From: Corynebacterium sp. p3-SID1145
GTDB lineage: Bacteria > Actinomycetota > Actinomycetes > Mycobacteriales > Mycobacteriaceae
DNA length: 64,000 nucleotides
Direction: 5' to 3'
Assembly: GCA_025144245.1 (NCBI GenBank)
Contig: JALXXC010000002.1
Location: forward strand, 225,076-289,075
In this document: in pieces, positions 62,969-64,000 of the stretch
How positions within the stretch are numbered: position 1 is the stretch's first letter
Layout of the letters: each line of letters opens with the position of its first letter
Program-made: the position numbers and the translations under genes
The notes under the pieces: model-generated
Told to the model about the DNA's origin: nothing
Seen by the model: the letters and a program-made list of their open reading frames with translations, nothing else
The model's database searches: none

Positions 62969-63979
62969 ATGAACACGAGCCTGCTCGGATATTTCCGCCA
63001 TCAATTTGTCGCGGCGCCGCTGACTCGTTTGATCTGGATGGTCCCGATACTTGCGATGCTTGCATTCGGGGTGCTTTATGTCACCCGTGATTCGCCCGTC
63101 GGTGTCATTTTCGGCCCAACGATCATGACGGTGCTCATGATTGGGGCGTCGTCGCCGGAGGTCACGGCCTATACGGCGTACGCGATGCCGAAGTCCCGGA
63201 CCATGAAACTCACTGTCATGGCCGTCGTTCCCGCAGTGGCGCTCAGTGCGGCCATCCCGTTACTCGCGCGTCCGGACTGGGTCGGCGTCGCGGGTGCACT
63301 GATGGCGCTGGTGTCAGGTCTGCTTTTCGGAGGGCAATATATCGCCGGTGATGCAGTGGCTAGCGACCGGAAGGCGAGCTCGCACATTGGTCGTGGCAGC
63401 TTTGAACGCGAATTGATCTTCAAGCCACAACTGCTGTGGACTCTCGGTGTGGCCATTGCGCATTGCATATTTCTGTACCTGTCAAACTTCGTCGGCAACG
63501 ACACTTTCCGCCAGCTTTTCGGCGGTTTCCCGATCATTGTCTGGTACTCCGCGTACTGCATGCCGGGGCTCGGTATCCCCGGTGCGGCAACCGGCGTGGG
63601 CTACGGCGTGCCGCGCCGGCGGTGGCTGGCGCTGTCATGGGTGTCAGCGGTGGGTTCGGTGGCGGCGTATATCGCCGTGGCGGGCCTAGCATCGCCGTCT
63701 GAATTTTCCTGGGCTGCAACGATCACCGTCGGTATCGATGGTCTCGCCAGTGCCGTCATCGGTTCCGCAGTGACGATCTGGCGCACTGAGCTGGGGATTC
63801 TTCCCGGCTACACGATGTTCTTCATCGCTAATGGGGCATCGGATGCACAAAGCATCCACGACGTTAGCGTCACTTTCGCGCTGGTGGTAGCTGGAATCAT
63901 CGCGCTTGTCGGCACTGTCATTCAGGCCCGGTATCTCATGGGTCTAATCAACCCGAAACACACAAATCAAAAGGCTTGA
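62969..63979 (+). CDS. Membrane component of the GntR-controlled ABC operon
   Basis: A 336-residue membrane protein with about 10 hydrophobic segments. It begins at the base after the upstream TAG, so it is in the same operon as the broken ATPase. It has the look of an ABC-2-type permease of the Ytr group: long loop with ERELIFKPQLLWTL near residue 147 and a C-terminal SVTFALVVAGIIAL helix. With the ATPase lost it may be non-functional or pair with an ATPase encoded elsewhere. The reading frame itself is intact. Confidence 0.72.
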   Translation: MNTSLLGYFRHQFVAAPLTRLIWMVPILAMLAFGVLYVTRDSPVGVIFGPTIMTVLMIGASSPEVTAYTAYAMPKSRTMKLTVMAVVPAVALSAAIPLLARPDWVGVAGALMALVSGLLFGGQYIAGDAVASDRKASSHIGRGSFERELIFKPQLLWTLGVAIAHCIFLYLSNFVGNDTFRQLFGGFPIIVWYSAYCMPGLGIPGAATGVGYGVPRRRWLALSWVSAVGSVAAYIAVAGLASPSEFSWAATITVGIDGLASAVIGSAVTIWRTELGILPGYTMFFIANGASDAQSIHDVSVTFALVVAGIIALVGTVIQARYLMGLINPKHTNQKA

Positions 63980-64000
63980 AAAGCTGTAATAACCTGCTGG

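Noticed and set aside
1-64000. Search for tRNA or rRNA genes, insertion sequences and prophage genes
   Set aside because: No cloverleaf with a conserved T-loop, no transposase and no phage structural gene was recognised in any gap.

Overview
The window is about 64 kb of a high-GC actinobacterial chromosome, almost certainly a Corynebacterium species. The reasons are gene order and content: murJ / DUF6049 / NUDIX / pcnA; a complete trpEGD-C(F)-BA operon; a ChrSA/HrtBA-type heme module; divergent aceA and aceB; and the chain DUF5318 - ponA - GT87 - rpsF - ssb - rplI - dnaB. Four perfect parS sites place it in the origin-proximal domain. By comparison with known corynebacterial order, parAB and oriC should lie to the left of base 1. 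No rRNA, tRNA, CRISPR array, insertion sequence or prophage was seen.

Layout. 1-7.7 kb: cell-wall lipid II flippase MurJ (cut by the window edge), a large DUF6049 exported protein and a NUDIX hydrolase on the minus strand, divergent from the CCA-adding enzyme, a YqgE protein and an AzlCD/BrnFE amino-acid exporter pair. 7.8-10.6 kb: a secreted hypothetical, a DUF222-HNH endonuclease and a small hypothetical. 10.6-18.3 kb: tryptophan operon on the minus strand, headed by an SdpI-like membrane protein and ended by a Rieske lipoprotein. 18.4-26.6 kb: dicarboxylate symporter, DUF5129 protein, tandem flavodoxins, leuS, VanZ and two DUF202 proteins. 26.6-36.7 kb: mixed metabolic and transport genes, NAD(P)HX repair, heme-sensing two-component system with its exporter, Nei-type glycosylase. 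36.7-46 kb: RraA-like protein, glyoxylate shunt (aceA/aceB), DUF1846, TrhO, universal stress protein and MarR regulator. 46-55 kb: DUF5318, PBP1, GT87, rpsF, ssb, rplI, dnaB. 55-64 kb: MFS transporter, copper ATPase with two HMA-fold proteins, thioredoxin, PspA, NYN nuclease-like protein, and a GntR/ABC operon whose ATPase is broken.

The strongest unexplained signal is an 11-mer, GCTTATCGACG, present 20 times exactly (plus four single-mismatch copies) on both strands and in genes of every kind, where chance predicts about 0.03. Other notable items are two parS sites buried in coding sequence as the same peptide motif (VSRET), one parS inside an apparent intrinsic terminator, a DnaA-box cluster upstream of dnaB, the internally deleted ABC ATPase, an HMA-fold paralogue without metal ligands, and many genes whose -10 hexamer sits 6-8 nt before the start codon (leaderless transcripts).
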